DNA from: Cucumis sativus | Taxonomy: Eukaryota; Streptophyta; Magnoliopsida; Cucurbitales; Cucurbitaceae | Length of the DNA stretch: 64,000 nucleotides | Direction of reading: 5' to 3' | NCBI RefSeq assembly: GCF_000004075.3 | Contig: NC_026657.2 | Coordinates: forward strand, 40,658,732-40,722,731 | Part shown: positions 48,084-59,657 of the stretch, piece by piece | How the letters are laid out: each line of letters starts with the position of its first letter | How positions within the stretch are numbered: the stretch's first letter is position 1 | Notes under the pieces: model-generated | The model's database searches: none | Seen by the model: the letters and a program-made list of their open reading frames with translations, nothing else | What the model was told of the DNA's origin: nothing | Program-made: the position numbers and the translations under genes

Positions 48084-50428
48084 AATAAAAACTTCAATAA
48101 ATTAAAAGTTGAGAAATATATATATATATGATCTTTGGTTTTGTCTTTTTTATTATTATTATTTCTTTTCCTTCCTTTTTAATTAATATCATTTTGTTTT
48201 TGTTAAAAAGGAAAAATAAATAGTTTATAACAAGATATAAGTCGGGTTTGGTTGAATTGAAAGAAAAAAGAATCCCATTGTAGATCAACTCAATCCAAAA
48301 AATTTGGGTTGGATCGGTGGGTTAAATTTTTTTTTTCATCTTTTTATCATCTAAACAAATTTTTATATCATTTTTCAATATGTAAAGTGAACAAATTGAC
48401 ATTTAACGTGTAAGGTGATTGGATCGGGTCAACTCTGTTACAGTTGGATAATCTAGATTAATGGAGTTATTGGTTTTTTGGAACGCCTAGCCTCAATTTT
48501 AGTTTTTTGAAATTTCAATAAACAAAAATTTTAGTTTATTAATCATTTAGAATTGCTATTTCTCTATTTTTTTTTTTTTTGTGGTCAACCGTCACAAAAA
48601 AAAATGACACTAACTTAGTTCAAACTTATAATCTATGATAGTCACTCTTATGTCATAAAACAATTCACTCCAAAACTAATATGATCAAAATTATTCTGAA
48701 TGAATTGATTTAAACATGTATTTCTAAAGCGGGATTTGAAATAAAAGACAACACCAAAGGAATTATAAGCCTAAGCTTTTAAATTTCATTAATGTGAGTT
48801 TTGAAGAGTATTGCAAGTCATTTTAAAGGACAAATAGTCATCTATAGATAAAAACATTCAAAGTCATTTAAATACTATTAAATGCAAATTTTAGAAAATA
48901 ACTCGTAGGTACTTGAAATTTAGTTACATACTAAATTAGAAGTCCAAATGTTTTAAATAACTTCGTACGTTTTTCCATGCAGTACACATTTGACAAAATG
49001 TACACTTTTTTTTTTATGTCAGTCATGTCATCTTCCAAATTATAGGTTTTTTCTCGTGTCTGTTTTCATTCCATTCTATTCCTAGCTCATTAAACTACCA
49101 TTGTATATGAATGTCAACTTAAAATTATTTATTGCTTGATGTGAATTTGTTATAGCTTTCGAGTGTGTAATGTGAAAAACTCTTAAATCTTATATGTCCT
49201 GCTTCTTATAATTGCTCATTCTATTGAGTGCTAACCATGATTCTAAAGTTGTATTCATGTCGACTGGACAAAAATCTTATAGATCGATAAATATTTGAAA
49301 AGATGGAGAATAAAAACAATATATTAATCGACGAAGATCCTTGGATTGCTTGTTAGGGGAGCGAGCTTGAAGCCTCTCGTGTTTGGGCTAATAAAGGGCC
49401 TTTGGAAAGAGTTAGTGACCATGGAGAACTTCGTAGCTTTAGATCTTGAAGACATCCTTAGTATGCCCCTACTCAAAGATCAATGAAAATAACTTAAAGA
49501 TCAATCAAAATTACTTAAAGTTGAAATTTTCTTCGTCAAAATGTCCTACAACTTTACTATAACATTATGCCATCCAACTACACCTCTTCGTTAGGTTGTT
49601 AGTATGCCCCTGTATAGTTCACGATAACTCAATCTATGTGACATAACAAACAACAACCTTACTTGCCAAAAGAGAAAAAAAATGAGAAGGGACAAATATC
49701 AAGAAAATATTTAGTAAGTGATCGTTTTAGCTAGTGAGATCAGTTGTACGTTATGAACCAACATAAAATTACATATGTGTATTTGATTTATCATCATACT
49801 ACATCAATTTCAAACACAATCCATGCACGAACAATGCAAAAATTGCATGACACATGAGTATCTAAAAAACAGAAGAAAATAATTGTATGTGTAAGTACTA
49901 GTAAAAGATTCATCATCACATCACATACATTAGACATGTATGATAAAATAGTTATGAACACAGAATAAATGGAATCTGTACACTAATTACATTTAAATCT
50001 AATAGAATCTTTTTTTCTTTAGATTGAGCATCTATCTCCATGTTTACTCTGTCGACATATCTCAATTTTCCATCCTCTTTTAAGCTTTAAATCCAACACA
50101 TGTTCAACCTAGTAGAAGGGATTTTAGAAGCTAATTAAAAATGTGTTTCATTATTTACTAAAATCAAATTATTACTATATGAAATTAGATATCTATGAGT
50201 TGAATCATAAATACGAGTCCAACTCTAGAAAAGGAATTTAATCATATATTAGAAAAAGAGAGACTAAAATGCCTAAGTTTGTATTGTAAGATGAAAAGAA
50301 ACGTCGTCGTTTGATAAAATTATAAATTTAAAAATGAAAAGAAATAGAAAGTTACAATGATAGTGTTCTCCCAAACAATATAATGAAACAAAAAGATAAT
50401 AATGACAATAAAATTTAAACACAAAAAA
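48084..50428. other. Intergenic region between L7 and RABD2
   Basis: About 2.3 kb of AT-rich DNA with TA runs (48118-48128) and T-rich stretches. No frame, element end or RNA gene was recognised. Confidence 0.55.
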
Positions 50429-50518
50429 ACACGTGGCAGCCACCGTGTGTTCCCACGTCATCGGAGGTACTGGCCACCTGGGTTCACATACTTCACGACA
50501 TTTTCGGGCCTTTATAAA
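50429..50518 (+). promoter_or_regulatory. RABD2 promoter: G-box, UPR-like element and TATA box
   Basis: CACGTGGC (G-box/ABRE core, 50430-50437) and CCACGTCATC (50453-50462) lie 50-80 bases upstream of TTTATAAA (50511-50518), the likely TATA box. CCACGTCATC matches the second half of the plant unfolded-protein-response element bound by ER-stress bZIP factors. Function is inferred from motif matching only. Confidence 0.5.
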
Positions 50519-50690
50519 CCACGCGCCCCTCTCCCCTTCTTCTCATTTCTTCGATTTCTCCTTCTCTCTTTCTCTCTCCTCTCCGGCCACCTATCTTCCT
50601 CCGGTCAAGCTTTCGCCGGCACCTCCTCTCATCACATCGCATCGCATCCATCTCTTCTTCTATTCTTAACTTCCTCATCTAATTATAGCC

Positions 50691-53321
50691 ATGAATCCGG
50701 AATAGTAAGCTCGATTTCTTCTTTTCGTTGTTTTCTTTTGTTTTTTTTTTTTTTACGCTTTCGTTTTTTTAGTTGAATTTTTCGATTGGAAGCCCTTGTT
50801 TTGTTGTCGTTTTTCCTGAATTGTGTTGGATCTGGTCGATGCGGAAGATGGAACTTTCTTTTTCTGGAAAAATGTTTTTGTGTTGGTTTGTTTAATTAAT
50901 CGAGGATTTTTAGATTGTGATTCTGTTTTGTTATGATTTGGTTGAAATCTGGGTGATCCATTTGAGATCTCAATTTATTTGGTGACTCTTTTGATTTGAT
51001 GTTTCTTTTCTGAATGGTTGAAGGTGTGTGAATGTGAATTTGGTTTATTTTTATGATCAGCTTGTAATATTTGAATTTCTGAAGAGTTCTTTAATTCGTT
51101 TGGAATTATTTTCGTCATTCTTTAAATTTAATTGCACGGTTCTATATAATATTTGAGTCCTCAAGGAATTTATTCGTTTTTCGCTGTAGGAGTTGGTAAT
51201 CGAGTTGTGATATTAACTAGTTCGTTCTTCTTGTATCTACAGCGACTATTTGTTTAAGCTTCTGCTTATCGGAGACTCGGGAGTTGGAAAATCTTGTCTT
51301 CTACTGAGGTTTGCTGTAAGTTGTTAGGATCGATTCTCTCCCCATAATTATTTTTCTCCTCAACTTTTTCCGACTTTTCTTTTTATTATTTTGCTGTGTT
51401 GGCTGTTGAGATAGTTGGTGTAGCTTTAGTTAATACATATATCTTCACCATACCAAATTAGTAACTAACAATTTCTGTGGCAAATATGCCTACTTATACG
51501 CTAAAAAGTACGCGTTCTTTGTTGAGTTCCATCCACAGTTCGTCTTTTATACAAATGTGGAAACTTTTCCCAGTAGTTGACACCTCATCCATTTGTTTCC
51601 TTCCTTTTTTGTATATCCAACATAATTTCATTGTTCATTTCTTCTGAGGTGGCCATAAATATTGTTCATGCTGGATAGTGTATATATAAGTTACGCGGAA
51701 TGATCTTCTAAACAACTGCTATTTGTTAATGTTATCACAACTCAATAAGTTGTTCACAGATTTATTATTATCTTTATATTTTACAGAATTATCGTTTTGT
51801 GTAATAGTAAATCCCATATGACTTTTCCATTTGGTTGAGAATTTCCAGTCACTGCTGATTGGCATTTATGATCTATTTTCGGTGGAAGGCATTTGTGGAT
51901 TTGGTGTATCTGAAATTCCTTGTTCCTTAACTAATTCCTTCTGTTTTCCAAATCAGGATGATTCGTATCTGGATAGCTACATTAGCACTATTGGAGTTGA
52001 CTTTGTAAGCTTCTACCACATATTTGGTTTTCTTTACTAATTACTACTACATGAATTTTCTCAGCTCTGATCCTTGAAATACATTATTACTTGTAGAAAA
52101 TTCGTACTGTGGAACAGGATGGAAAGACGATTAAACTTCAAATTGTAAGTTTCAGTCTTTCAGTTCTTGCTTTAATCTAAGCCTAGAGCACTTGCTACTC
52201 AAGCTGACTTAGAATTCTAGTGTGCAAGCCTGTTATTCTTCTGTCGGTTAAATAAAATCTAGCTGTTAATCTTTGGGATGAGAGAGGGGGATGTTGAATC
52301 TAATCGAAAGCACACAATTACTCAGATTTTATTTATATTGTTTGTTTAAGAAGCTTCCAGTGGTTTTTAGTCTGTGCTGTTAATTGGTAATTTTCATCAT
52401 CAACTGTAGTGGGACACTGCCGGTCAAGAACGTTTCAGAACAATTACTAGCAGCTACTACCGTGGAGCTCATGGAATAATTGTAATTCCACATTTTTGTT
52501 GCTATTCATTTTCTTTTCCTGCCCTTTTCCATCTTCTAAAAGTGAAGTTTGCCCGTACATTGTTCTGTCATGTAGGTCGTGTATGACGTTACAGATCAAG
52601 AGAGCTTCAATAATGTTAAACAATGGTTGAATGAAATAGATCGATATGCAAGCGAAAATGTGAACAAGCTTCTGGTTGGTAATAAATGTGATCTCACTGC
52701 AAATAAGGTCGTTTCTTATGAGACAGCCAAGGTAGGAATTTTACATGGGCATCTTCTATTAAAGCATGTATATGAATCTCAAGACTAAAATCCGTAACAA
52801 TAATTTTCCAAAGGCTTTTGCGGATGAAATTGGGATTCCATTCATGGAAACAAGTGCTAAAAGCGCCACCAATGTGGAAGAGGCTTTCATGGCCATGGCT
52901 GCTGAAATAAAGAACAGGTATGAACACTAGCAACTGTTCCGTTTCTTCAATATAATTTTGTGGCAGTCTCTCTGTCCCTTTTACCAAGGCCAGTTGCTGA
53001 CTGCCTACGAGCTTACTCTCTTTCTCGCTTTCTCTCTTTTCTATTTCCTTTTTACCACTCCTGGGGTCTTGACGACTTCTGAGTTCTACCTCCGTTCTTT
53101 ACTTCAACAACAGTAGCTCCGTCGGACCTTCAGGCAGCTAGATTCCTTAGCTCGTCTCTTATTTGTTTGTCCCTGCAATGGCACAATCTTGTTCCTTTCT
53201 TTACTTGACTTGGGTTCATTTTTATAGGATGGCAACACAACCAATGAACAACGCAAGGCCACCGACAGTGAACATTCGAGGACAACCTGTGAATCAGAAA
53301 TCTGGTTGCTGCTCATCTTAA
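50691..53321 (+). CDS. RABD2: RABD2-type Rab GTPase (Rab1/Ypt1 homologue), 8 exons
   Basis: Exons 50691-50704, 51243-51315, 51957-52004, 52097-52144, 52410-52481, 52576-52731, 52814-52917 and 53228-53321 give 202 residues. All GTPase motifs are in place: GDSGVGKS (15-22), the effector-loop Thr 40 in STIGVDF, WDTAGQE (62-68), NKCD (121-124) and ETSAK (149-153). The C-terminal Cys pair (199-200, CCSS) is the geranylgeranylation site. The [16 protein letters not shown] and ITSSYYRG wording places it in the Rab1 clade, which drives ER-to-Golgi vesicle transport. The first coding exon is only 14 bases (MNPE plus two bases), as in other RABD genes, so it would be missed by frame searches. RABD2a, b and c cannot be told apart with certainty here. 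Confidence 0.96.
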
Positions 53322-54197
53322 AGATGGACGCCTCTTATCGAATGATTGACTGATGATGGTGGTGATGTTTGTGTATGTGGACCGTGACATGTAAAACTAG
53401 TTGTGTCTCTCTGTTGCTTTTCGTATGGAAAGATTCGTCCGTCATGATTTGCCTTTTATTCTCTGTCTTTTGTCGTCAGAACTTTGTTAACTCTTCCATT
53501 CTTTCCAATATATTTGTTTCTGGATCTCAACATTATTCAGCTGTAAAATTTAGATATCAATGAACAGTAGAGTATTTGCTTCATTTTCTTTATTATTCAT
53601 TCATCCATTCACAATAATATATATCTCAATTCTTATTTCTATTTCTATTTCCATTTCATTTTAGTATTGTTTTATATTTTCAGACTTCAGACTTCCATTA
53701 GATGATGTTCACTTCCATTAGATGATGTTCCACTTTCTTTCCCTCATATTGGTGTAACTTCAATGGTGGAAGCAACGTATTAAGAATGGAATTATATGAT
53801 GACTTTTAGTGGAAAGATGCTGTGGAAAGATGATGATCAATGGTCATCATCTTATCATCTACCTCAGCTAGCACCAGTGGAAAGCCCATATTTTTTTTTA
53901 GTGTTCAAATCCTACAAATCGTTAGGGATAATTGGAATAAGGCTGTAGCATCAACCTCACTCTTTATAGGCTTAAAGCTTTTGGGTGCAAATAAATTTAC
54001 ATCCCATTGAGGACTTCTTAGAGAAGTTTTTTTCTCCTTCAGAAACAATCTGATCACAAATCACTGTTTCTCATAGGTGAGTTTAGCTCATCACTACTCA
54101 CGTTTGGAGGAGTCTACTTCTACCCGAATTAAAGTATTTATAAATCATCTAAAGTCCCACGACTAACTTTTAACAAAAGTTTATTAAAAAAATATAT
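53322..54197. other. RABD2 3' region and intergenic DNA
   Basis: Includes the 3' untranslated region of RABD2. It carries a 20-bp perfect tandem repeat (53691-53730) and a short local palindrome around 53833-53855 (GATGATCAATGGTCATCAT). No gene is supported. Confidence 0.55.
53691..53730. repeat. Perfect 20-bp tandem duplication
   Basis: ACTTCCATTAGATGATGTTC occurs twice in direct succession. Confidence 0.95.
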
Positions 54198-54269
54198 TCC
54201 GTTGCCGGGACTTGAACCCGGGTCTTTCGGGTGAGAGCCGAATATCCTAACCAACTAGACTACAACGGA
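54198..54269 (-). tRNA. tRNA-Glu (anticodon CTC)
   Basis: The 72-base minus-strand sequence folds as a tRNA. The acceptor stem TCCGTTG pairs with CAACGGA, the D-loop carries TAGTCTAGTTGG, the anticodon arm TTCGGCTCTCACCCGAA holds CTC, and the T-arm CCGGGTTCAAGTCCCGG is perfect. No intron. CTC decodes GAG. All landmark bases fit the common plant nuclear tRNA-Glu(CTC), so it should be functional. It lies 159 bases beyond the stop codon of the defensin-like gene, on the same strand. Confidence 0.96.
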
Positions 54270-54428
54270 ATTGATGTATGAAATTAATATTCCTTTATAA
54301 TTTAGTTCAATAATAATTTTTTGTAGCAACTTCTATTAATCAAATTGGCAAAACCATTACAATATTTATTGATATTTTATCAATCGTATCACTTATCTAA
54401 AACTGGTAAAATTGCTAATAATAGTGTT

Positions 54429-54780
54429 TTAACTAAAAGTGCAACAACATGGTATTTTTCCATCTGGGCCTCCCACCGCACATCTTCCATTTTCAAATCT
54501 TCTTCGAATGCATGAATTTTGACATTGTTCGTTTTCATAAGGGGAAGTGCTCGAGCAAATTGTAGAACAAACTATCGGCTGTGAATGTGCTACCTTCGCT
54601 TCCTCCTCCACATCTACATTAAACCAGAAAAAAATAATAATTAGATTTTCATCAAAATGAATGCATCAAACAATTGTTTTTTTCTTTCTTACTTGAGTAA
54701 ACACAAAGGGAAAACAAAAGCATGGCAGTAAAATAGATGAAGAAAAACTTGTGCATATTCATCTTTTGATCATAACCCAT
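54429..54780 (-). CDS. Defensin-like secreted cysteine-rich peptide, 2 exons
   Basis: Exon 1 (54780-54693) encodes a signal peptide of about 29 residues (MHKFFFIYFTAMLLFSLCVYS core). Exon 2 (54613-54429) completes a 90-residue precursor. The mature part has eight cysteines at 45, 49, 60, 64, 74, 85, 86 and 87: C-x3-C-x10-C-x3-C-x9-C-x10-CCC. A signal-peptide exon, one phase-1 intron and a cysteine-rich second exon is the standard architecture of plant defensin-like (DEFL) genes. The C-x3-C and C-x-C spacing fits a cysteine-stabilised alpha-beta fold. DEFL peptides act in defence or in pollen and embryo-sac signalling, and no specific role can be read here. An upstream Met at residue 1 is used, and Met 7 or 9 are alternatives. 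The short exon 1 is easily missed. Confidence 0.85.
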
Positions 54781-54838
54781 TGTAATAATTTCTTAATGAA
54801 CCTCAATATGATTTTAGATTTTGACTGAAAATATTTCC

Positions 54839-54846
54839 TTTATATA
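54839..54846 (-). promoter_or_regulatory. TATA box of the defensin-like gene
   Basis: TATATAAA on the minus strand, about 59-66 bases upstream of the first ATG, indicating a short leader. Confidence 0.7.
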
Positions 54847-56350
54847 ATACTCTGTCATTCAATATAGATAAATGCATGCATATCGTTATCTTTACATGTA
54901 AGGAATGCAAATTAAATATAATATATTAACGTATGGCATGTGCATATAAATATAATAAATATCTCATTCTTTACTTTTTCTTTTCTTATTTATAATGCAT
55001 ACGTTGTTTTATATTTAATTTATTTACTTATTCATTATGTGTCATAAATGAATAAGTAAATATAGTCTTTATTAGTAGGGATAATCATGATTTTGTACAA
55101 AATTAGGGATGGAAAATTAATCTAACCGGTTTATACTATGGAAAACTGACTAGGGATGTTGAGCAGATCAGTTTGGTTTTGTTGCCAGTTTTTTATTTCC
55201 TTAATGGCCCATTCAGCTTGTCAACCTATCTTTACTACTTCAAGTATATATATTACATTTTTTTTATATAATATTTATATTCTTTTAGGTTTGGTTGATT
55301 TTGAGTAACAACCAAGTCGGTTTTCGTCGATGTTTCAAAACCTTTAAATTAAGTCGACCATCGACCCCATTTTTAATAAAATTGACCATCGAGTGTCTAT
55401 TCGGTTGATTTCGATCGTTCGGATCAATTTTTTGGATGTCAATTAGGATGGAATGTAATCTTTCAAGTTCGTGTTTGGACTGTGCATTTGAACTTTGCTT
55501 CGCAATATCAAATCCATTCTTTTCTCATAGTTTTCAACTCAATATTCCTTTTTAAAAAGCTAAGATAATTACATTTGATAGTAATTTTAGAAATAATAAT
55601 TAAGTATATAGCAACATGAGCAAAAACAGCCAAACCTATAAGTGAAAGACTTTTATCATCGATAGAATGATCTATGAGTGATAGACTTTTACATATTTTG
55701 TTATATTTTCAATTATTTTTTAAACTACCGATATATATGCTAATATTTTGAATCTAATCCCTTTATTTGCAACTTGGCGCTCAAACTTATAGTCCACCAT
55801 ACTTTTGGGCCCTTCTAATCCCCATCTCGAATTCTTGATAGATACTTTTCTTTTCCTAAGCGATTCCAAATACTTTTCGAATGTGGATGCTAATCACCCC
55901 TATCTATCTATTACTTTATGATGGAATGTAATCTTTGCATTTCATTCTCTTCTGTTCAGACCTTTAGAAAAATTTAGATTTTCTAGTAATTTTGACAAAC
56001 TCAAATTTGTTAAAAGAAATAACCATATTTTTCAAAGTAGTTGAAGTGACAAAAATTTAAAATATTTAATTTCAGAACCTAGTAAAATTAAAATATCAAA
56101 TTATTGAACAAATTAACTAGAGGAGGGTAGGATAAAAATCTATTGCTTTTCAAAATAAAAGTAAACTGTAAATAAAAATGATCTAGAAAAAGAAAGAAAA
56201 TGAAAATGAATTATATTTGCATGATAAAGAATAATCTTGAAGACAAATTATACACCTTCTAAAATAACATACATTTAATTTACCTACTTATTTAATCTGT
56301 AGTTTATTTTAAGTAATGGACTATAATAATAAAGTCCCAAACGCCACCAG
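54847..56350. other. Intergenic region
   Basis: AT-rich DNA between the defensin-like gene and the 3' end of the ataxin-10 gene. A CTATGAGTGATAGAC repeat fragment lies at 55605-55725. No coding frame is supported. Confidence 0.55.
55605..55725. repeat. CTATGAGTGATAGAC repeat fragment
   Basis: Shares the phrases AATTAAGTATATAGCAA, GATAGACTTTTA and TTTTGTTATATTT with the repeats near 9.4-9.9 kb and 12.4 kb. It is a single degenerate copy. Confidence 0.6.
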
Positions 56351-57956
56351 CTAAGAGTTTTGAAATGGTCGTGAGGCATTAACAAGCTTAGCTCTTCGAG
56401 TTTTCGCATCCACCTCAACTCGAAGACCAAGTTCAGCAATCTCTGGCACATGTGCAGAACCTTGAACTTCCAATTCAGATACTAACCTCTGATTTTCTAA
56501 GTTCCCTTCCAATAAGTTCCTCACAGCCCATATGCCCCATTCCCTCAAAAAGGGATTGTTTTTATCAGCAACACACTGTTGTAATAGCACAAACACTCCA
56601 TTCTTCTGTCTAATGTCATCTTGTACATGCTTCCTTCTATATAAACAGTTTGCAATGACAGCAACAATATCTCTTCGAAACCCTTTGTATGGGCACGGTT
56701 TTACTGCGTTTGGAAGACTTGTTCCATCTTCTTCATTCTCTACTTGTTGGAGTGCTTTCTTTAGTATGGCTGGAGGTTCGATATCATGGAGAATGCTTAA
56801 AAGCAAATCAATGAGTCCAAGAGAGAGAAGCACATCAACTGCATCCTCGTAGACGTCTTTATCACCTTTATTGCTATCTTGTGCACAAATATCTCTTAAA
56901 ATAGTGAGTGAGTACCCAACAACATCTCCTGCAATTCTGCCTGTTGGGAGACCAGACTTAGATACCGGGGTAGAATCGATGATAGAAATGGAGCTCTGAA
57001 ATATTCTATACACACACGAAGCAAAATCCTTGGGAACAACAATATCTCCGATTTGCTCATTCAATATCTCTGATATGACTGTCAAAAGATATGCTTGTTC
57101 TGACGAAAAGGAAATGTCTCTAGATTCGGCTATATTGCTATCTTTATAAGTATCAATAGGGCGTAATCCAGAGAAAAGCATAGGAAAATAAAGTTCTTCT
57201 AAGCAGATTCTTGAAAGGAGTAACTTCACCCAATCTTCGACAAAACCAACTGTAAAAACACCAAATTGGAGTGTGGAAACAAATGATGATATCAAAGATA
57301 GATAAAAAGAAGCGATAGAACATAAGTTAAAGCAAACTTAATAGTTTACCTGAAGATACAGTCCTCACAATCTCTTCAATAATAGGCAACCCCAAGTCAC
57401 CGCAAAGTGATGCAACCAGTTCAGAGTGTCCACTACATAGGTTGTAGATGATCATACACAAAGGATCAGAAATCTCACAAAATGGAAGACGAGCAAGTAA
57501 AAGAAAGTTGTCAGGGAACAATTCATGCCAAATTGCTTGTTGATGCTCTTCTCCAGCTAGTGATACATTTGCTAGAACCTGTAGTCCTAGTCTAATGGTC
57601 ACACGATCAGGATCATTAATCAGCATAGCATCCTGCAAAATTTTCGAAACAACTCTAACTCCATTTTGCTCAATGAAAATGTTCTGATTTCTAATTTCTC
57701 CAGCACATAGGTTTCTTAGGAGCTTCAAGGATGACAATAGAAGCACATCACCAGAAGTGTAAATGAGACACTGAATCAGCTCTAGCACACAAGGAAGGAT
57801 ATTCTGAGAAGCCAAATTTGATCGACCCTCAGAACTTCTGGAAGCTTCAATAAGGGTTTCTAAGGATGCTTCTAGGGTGTTAGAGCTTGATGCGAGGAAC
57901 AATTGTTGACTAATTCTTTCAGGTATGGACAGTTCAAATGGTGACGAATTCTTCAT
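56351..57956 (-). CDS. Ataxin-10 family protein (MEE50-like), 2 exons
   Basis: Coding exons 57956-57350 and 57249-56351 give 501 residues. The protein is built of helical armadillo-type repeats (LLLSSLKLLRNLCAGEIRNQ, IRLGLQVLANVSLAGEEHQQ, DPLCMIIYNLCSGH). It ends in the diagnostic ataxin-10 domain (about 390-480): PYKGFRRDIVAVIANCLYRR, VQDDIRQKNGVFVLLQQC and DKNNPFLREWGIWAVRNLLEGN. In animals ataxin-10 supports cytokinesis and neuron survival. The Arabidopsis relative At4g00231 is MEE50 (maternal effect embryo arrest), so an essential role in the embryo is likely. No signal peptide is seen, so it is probably cytosolic. The 5' leader lies further upstream and probably contains an intron whose donor is near 58624. 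This leader and promoter are shared with the L7 gene. Confidence 0.93.
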
Positions 57957-58744
57957 TTGCAGACAGAACTACTCGGTAGGTCACAAAACAAGGTTGCTTT
58001 TGGATAAGAAAGGTTGAGAAATTCCTGTAAAAATCTGAAATTCAAGAGCAGGAAACAATGATTAACTACCTCAGAACACGAGACTAGTAGAATAAATAAA
58101 CAAAAAGAACTTAGTATCTGTTAGAGAACTTCTTCGATTAGTTATACAAAAGCTACACAATGAATTCAATAAAAAAAAAAAATTAAAAATTAAAAATTGC
58201 TTACAAACATGTGCTGTATAGAAAAATTCACTTGGTGCATTTACAATTCGAACTCGAAGACTATACAGAATAACCCTATAAATGGTTTTGTGAAAGAATG
58301 TGTATGGAAAGGAAAAAAATAAAATGAAAGAGCGAAAATGGGGGGAACTGAAAAAAAAGAGGTAAACTGGAGGAAATTAAAAATCCTAAAAGTTTCATAT
58401 TTTTACACAGAGGTCTGAAAGAGGAAGAAGAAACATCAAAATTTTCCCAAAAGAGCTGGGAGAAGGAGGAGTTTCCAAATTGATGAAGGAAAAATAAAAA
58501 TGGATGAGATTTGATTTTGTGACTGCTGGGGGGACAAGAAGCGGAGAAGTGAATGAGAGGGAGAGAGGCAGAGGAGAAATAGAATTTCGAAAGAAAAGAA
58601 ATAAGGAAGGGGTAGAGAACTCACCGGCAGCGTCAAGCAGGTGGAAATCGTTGGTGGAACGGAGAAGGAAGCGCCGGAAAGGGAAAAGTGGGAGTGAGAA
58701 GGGACGTTAAACCCTAATTTCCCCTTTGAGCCAAAACTCTGTTA
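57957..58744 (-). promoter_or_regulatory. 5' leader and promoter of the ataxin-10 gene
   Basis: On the minus strand the sequence CTGCCGGTGAGTTC (donor near 58624) follows a GC-rich probable first exon (about 58625-58700). A telo-box, AAACCCTAA on the plus strand, lies at 58709-58717. An acceptor-like TCTGTCTGCA (57958-57967) sits just before the ATG. The stretch 58590-58744 is the second copy of the module at 47901-48083. Confidence 0.6.
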
Positions 58745-59198
58745 CATACATATCTACATACTTCCATGTATTTTCAATCAAACCAAAGTATTTACAAAAT
58801 TGAGAAATTCTAAAAGTTTATGATTCTTCAAAGTAGTGAATGTAATACAAAGAGTGAAACTCCCAATTGATTAATTGATTATTTGATTAATTGATTAATT
58901 GATTAACTTGATATTGTTACGTTAAAATTGAAATTCAAAACAATATGTTTGACGTCTTAACGTTAGAGAATTAATCACTAATGTCAATTAAATATAGTTT
59001 TCAATTAATTAATTATACATGTTGATGTTATATATATTTATGAAAGTAATTTAATATACGACAGTTTCTCATTTCTATAGCCATAAATGAATACATATAA
59101 CTCATAGAATTTCACCAAACATTGAGCACTCATCTTCAAATTAGCAACAAAAGCTAAAAAAAGAAAGTTGTAAGCATCCAAAATTGTGTGTTGAAAAG
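58745..59198. other. Intergenic region with a TTGATTAA repeat
   Basis: Divergent flank between the ataxin-10 (-) and S-protein homologue (+) genes. It contains an imperfect (TTGATTAA)n run at 58866-58904 and AT-rich possible core-promoter sequence (TATATATATTTATG near 59030). No other feature. Confidence 0.55.
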
Positions 59199-59657
59199 AT
59201 GGTGAAAAATGTGAAGCAATTGATGGGATTCCTTTGGGTGATTATTTCAATAGTGATGCTACAGACATGCTCTGCTCTTCCATTTCAGCAATGGTCAGTC
59301 AAGGTAGTTAACAGCATGAAACATGGTGGACCTCTCTATCTTCGTTGTCAGTCTGCAGACAACGATTTAGGAGTTCATAACTTACGACCTGGACAAAATT
59401 TCTTTTGGAAATTTAGAGAGAATATTTCATCAACCACAATGTTTTGGTGTTACATGCGTAGCAAATATGGTTTTATTGCTAGGGAAGTATTTTGGACAAA
59501 TAACTTTTATTCATGGATTTCATATAGATGCGGTCGTAACAAGGATTGTGTTTGGTCAGTCAGAGACGATGGAACCTATTTGCAAGATGATGCTGACAAT
59601 GGTGTTTTTATGCATATGGATGAATGGAATGAGCTCCCAAGTTCTCATCACGAATGA
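59199..59657 (+). CDS. S-protein homologue (self-incompatibility protein S1 family), single exon
   Basis: Intronless, 152 residues from the ATG at 59199, the normal size and structure for plant SPH genes. A frame extending 15 bases further 5' has no ATG. Residues 1-26 are a signal peptide (FLWVIISIVMLQTCSA). The mature part shows the family order: WSVKVVNSM, LRCQSADNDLGVHNL, PGQNFFWKFREN, WCYMRSKYGF, RCGRNKDCVWSVRDDGTYL. The four conserved cysteines are at 50, 84, 111 and 117. One N-glycosylation site (N75-I-S) is present. The founder of this family is the Papaver stigma S-determinant (PrsS), but most members in other plants are small secreted proteins of unknown, often reproductive, function. 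Self-incompatibility should not be inferred here. Confidence 0.93.
   Translation: MVKNVKQLMGFLWVIISIVMLQTCSALPFQQWSVKVVNSMKHGGPLYLRCQSADNDLGVHNLRPGQNFFWKFRENISSTTMFWCYMRSKYGFIAREVFWTNNFYSWISYRCGRNKDCVWSVRDDGTYLQDDADNGVFMHMDEWNELPSSHHE

Noticed and set aside
56532-56852. 106-residue plus-strand frame
   Set aside because: Antisense to the ataxin-10 domain exon.
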